From positions 1 to 34,534 of the forward strand of contig JBLHLC010000041.1 in NCBI GenBank assembly GCA_047619685.1: DNA of 34,534 nt, read 5' to 3'. This DNA comes from JABDJZ01 sp047619685. Its GTDB lineage: Bacteria > Bacteroidota > Rhodothermia > Rhodothermales > UBA10348. The notes under the pieces are model-generated. The model was not told the origin of the DNA, did no database searches, and saw nothing but the letters and a program-made list of their open reading frames with translations. Numbering within the stretch: the stretch's first letter is position 1; each line of letters opens with the position of its first letter. Shown here one piece after another: positions 34,301-34,534 of this stretch. A program made the position numbers and the translations under genes.

Positions 34301-34534
34301 CACCAAACCGGCTGGAAGCGTATCGACGAAGGCCAACTGCGTCGACGAGGCAGTAGAAGCCGTATTGTCCACCGTAAAGGTGAGCGTGCTCACAGCCCCT
34401 TCCAGTATTGGATTGGGGGAGAACGCCTTTCTAAAGTTTGAGAGCTCGTTTACCCGCAGCGTAGCCGTTGCCGTGCCGCTCACACCCAGGGACGAACTCA
34501 AGGCGCCCGACGTGTTGGTGTAGTCTCCGGCCTC
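28376..34534 (-). CDS. Giant repeat protein with T9SS sorting domain (5' end outside window)
   Basis: At least 2050 aa; the frame stays open to the right edge, so the true start and signal peptide lie outside. From N to C in the visible part: five repeats of exactly 125 aa (AFSPNP...TLTFTVDNT.ST, LP.GLV.A..PNGG.TC.SG, C.I TVDV, GDYTNTSGAL.SSLG, ATATLRVN); a GEVED domain (about 32050-32575 nt; SAWIDFDQNGNWEASEQ, DGEVEDYLVSV); four DUF11 repeats (about 30590-32045 nt; ADL.I.KSGP, NNGPS.A.D); a BNR/sortilin-like propeller (about 28690-30530 nt; ESGDRGLSWTEI, VSQDRGSSWQF, RSTDGGYTWTST); and a type A sorting domain (GQNYPNPFNPVTAIPYAL, VFDLVGRSVALLV, final RRLVLLK). A very large surface or stalk protein. 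The tail is the closest relative in this window of the orphan remnant at 2095-2560. Confidence 0.9.
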   Translation of the reverse strand, partial: EAGDYTNTSGALSSSLGVSGTATATLRVNELSNFRKAFSPNPILEGAVSTLTFTVDNTASTASSTQLAFVDTLPAGLVIAEIANGGGTCQSGTLTAISGTSDISYSGGTVGVSSACTITVDVTAATAGDYANTSGALSSSLGESGTATATLRVNALPGFAKSFSPNPAVAGSAISLTFTVDNTGSTTAATALSFTDELPLGLVVAASPNGGDTCVSGTLTAVAGTSTISYTGGTASASSSCAVTVDVFAANAGDYTNTSGALASSLGTSPAATATLRVNGPPAFSKAFSPDPVVVGDGSTLTFTVDNTASTASATELAFADTLPAGLLIAATPNGGGTCLSGTLTAAAGTSAISYSGGTAGAAAACTITVDVTAGSAGDYTNTSGALSSSLGVSGTATATLRVNALPGFAKSFSPNPAVAGSLTALTFTVDNTGSTTAATALSFIDVLPLGLVVAASPNGRATCESGALTAAAGARNIRFSGGTVGAGSVCTVTVDVTAASAGDYTNTSGALTSTLGSSGSAVTTLRVNGAPAFTKTFAPEAIQMGSVSTLRFTIDNSASTEPAESLAFADPFPEGLVVAATPNASSTCSAGTLVAVAGSGSISYSGGSVGQAICVISVDVEVSVGGEIQNVSDELTSSLGSSGTATATLGVAALDFGDAPDPAATIAGSYPTRLSSDGARHVLAPTGGNIFLGTAPDPELDGQPDPTATGDGSDEDGVNFPASTLEAGTLAQLSVTVGDSGGASAAQGLLSAWIDFDQNGNWEASEQVITDISFASAGSFSTSFIVPPSAATGGTFARFRYSTQSGLGPTGLAADGEVEDYLVSVVTRADLSLALTASAETVVAGTALTYTLQVDNAGPANAALTVASLVFGPGLTLTNSDCSLSDPGGEWSIGTLAPGGSIQCLVTMDVSPQATGIASSTASVRSGTSDPDATDDQAALSTPIVTSADLEIVKSGPASATPGDDVEFTLVVRNNGPSVARDLLITDTPSTGLSVSGSIGGCAAGFPCAVLSLAVGAELSTTTTVNVAPGATGVLSNEASIAAATSDPDPSNNTSTAFLSAVPTADLQITKTGPEAIVPGEPLAYLIRVENLGPSDAVDVTLTDPTPAGLVFGSATGVCTSFPCSLGTLSPGDVRDIAVGMSAPATITRASVTNVAEVGSATPDGDASNNIASVTSSVTATADLALTKSADVVVSGTASVNLVAYEITVTNFGPSATDGVTVHDAMPPSLTVVSFVATKGVFDPISGVWDIGTLSAGEGVSVEIVTETLGSGVLVNTAEIMSSSAFDPNSIPGNAAAGENDLEEAEVTLLPTVDPTTVSGAALTDPLGGSVGYFAPGDPGGGAIAVSGTTARISGGADDQVLLYAGSRRSGVFRLRALEGGGRSWEMISPSLGESVLETTALSTDYSTGSPRLVVSFDGLGVFESGDRGLSWTEITGSLDASAIQVLEFGPSGTLYAGTAQDGVLRMSGGGWSSWNDGLTTLNVRDLAHAGGFTYAATWGGGVFRSDGSAWEHVSDGLGVGQVTKLTVVRRGGEDRLIAGTWGGGVSELVGDTWSSVGFGLERAFVLDVIAVGTSPGVIAVTRDATYQYDVGADAWLALDQGLGDERLLSVAVVLDADGTATEMFAGTANDWVISIADANGDQEFFDGRWEPAEESTQELLRVRGITFDATGSLFAAVDGGGVFYRPDDRTPSQLLNSGLTTRGTRTIAALTDGGVDRILVGSDDGVFVLEDDSRDGELGSGDTWFGSAGLSGKLVQALGTGGAGVVAGTSDGVYVSQDRGSSWQFGSLAGTDIRSLASVQGGFSLFAGTVGQGVLRSTDGGYTWTSTGAGVGGPVSGMAAIGTNVFAATPQGVFASGDLGNTWTLMAFEALGVDVISLAALDTGVVYAGTAFEGAFFVSDWDRDGAYADEMWQRVEGFDPEIVVSATATDQATTDVYFGSTSGRIFRASQPTGVAVDGAPEIPEGYALGQNYPNPFNPVTAIPYALPGTSEITIEVFDLVGRSVALLVSGVKEAGYHTALWDASGAPTGVYLYRIQAEGFTAVRRLVLLK
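32948..34534 (-). repeat. Tandem 375-bp coding repeats
   Basis: The landmark gtttaccc (or a one-base variant) recurs at 32948, 33323, 33698, 34073 and 34448, exactly 375 nt (125 codons) apart. Units two apart are more alike than neighbours: for example 34341-34400 matches 33591-33650 almost exactly, and 34071-34140 matches 33321-33390. This points to duplication of a 750-bp pair. The array continues beyond the right edge. Confidence 0.85.

Noticed and set aside
32880..34534. CRISPR-like periodic repeats
   Set aside because: The 375-bp period is in coding sequence, in frame (125 codons), and the repeats encode homologous protein domains.

Overview
The window looks like chromosomal DNA from a high-GC, Rhodothermia-like member of the Bacteroidota/Rhodothermota (or a near relative such as Balneolia or Ignavibacteria). 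The main reason is eight type A sorting domains of the type IX secretion system (T9SS), most with the hallmark NYPNPFNP followed by a 'VFD.LGR.V' strand and a C-terminal basic tail (LVLLK and similar). Weak or absent Shine-Dalgarno sites and long repetitive secreted proteins fit this. There are no ribosomal RNA genes, no convincing functional tRNA, no CRISPR array and no transposase. The taxonomic call is an inference from these signatures.

Layout. 1-900: non-coding or degenerate DNA, with a repeat carrying a tRNA T-arm-like motif, a textbook hairpin-plus-T terminator with no visible gene before it, a short gene-like fragment, and two operator-like palindromes. 902-2091: a split HipA-type kinase module (HipS-like N-domain, then HipT-like kinase) with a GTGA overlap and no HipB; its 3' end abuts the orphaned tail of a T9SS protein (to 2560). 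2616-4987 (minus): a coupled LuxR-type response regulator and TPR sensor kinase. 5087-6343 (minus): a beta-propeller T9SS protein. 6497-7508 (minus): a MarR regulator and an exported NTF2/SnoaL-like protein, with tandem palindromes upstream. 7857-11888: a giant multidomain T9SS protein. 11893-12690 (minus): an orphan PD-(D/E)XK nuclease-like protein. 12854-17539: two adjacent T9SS surface-protein genes, both broken (one by a tandem 8-bp duplication, the other by a frameshift and a stop codon). 17629-20044 (minus): a T9SS protein and a small S74 (intramolecular chaperone) protein. 20197-25896 (plus): a CRTAC1/ASPIC-UnbV lipoprotein, a TPR lipoprotein and a large S74-domain fibre-like protein. 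25919 to the right edge (minus): two DUF11-like repeat T9SS proteins, the second running off the window and containing exact-period 375-nt tandem repeats.

How it fits together. Most of the window encodes the cell envelope and secreted surface: about ten Sec-exported proteins, of which most carry T9SS tails and would be anchored or released at the outer membrane. The two S74 proteins lack the tail and probably use self-cleaving trimer assembly. Regulation is represented by the kinase/regulator pair and MarR. The Hip module, the orphan nuclease, the truncated gene tails and the frameshifted genes mark this as an accessory region where surface genes are duplicated, invaded and lost.
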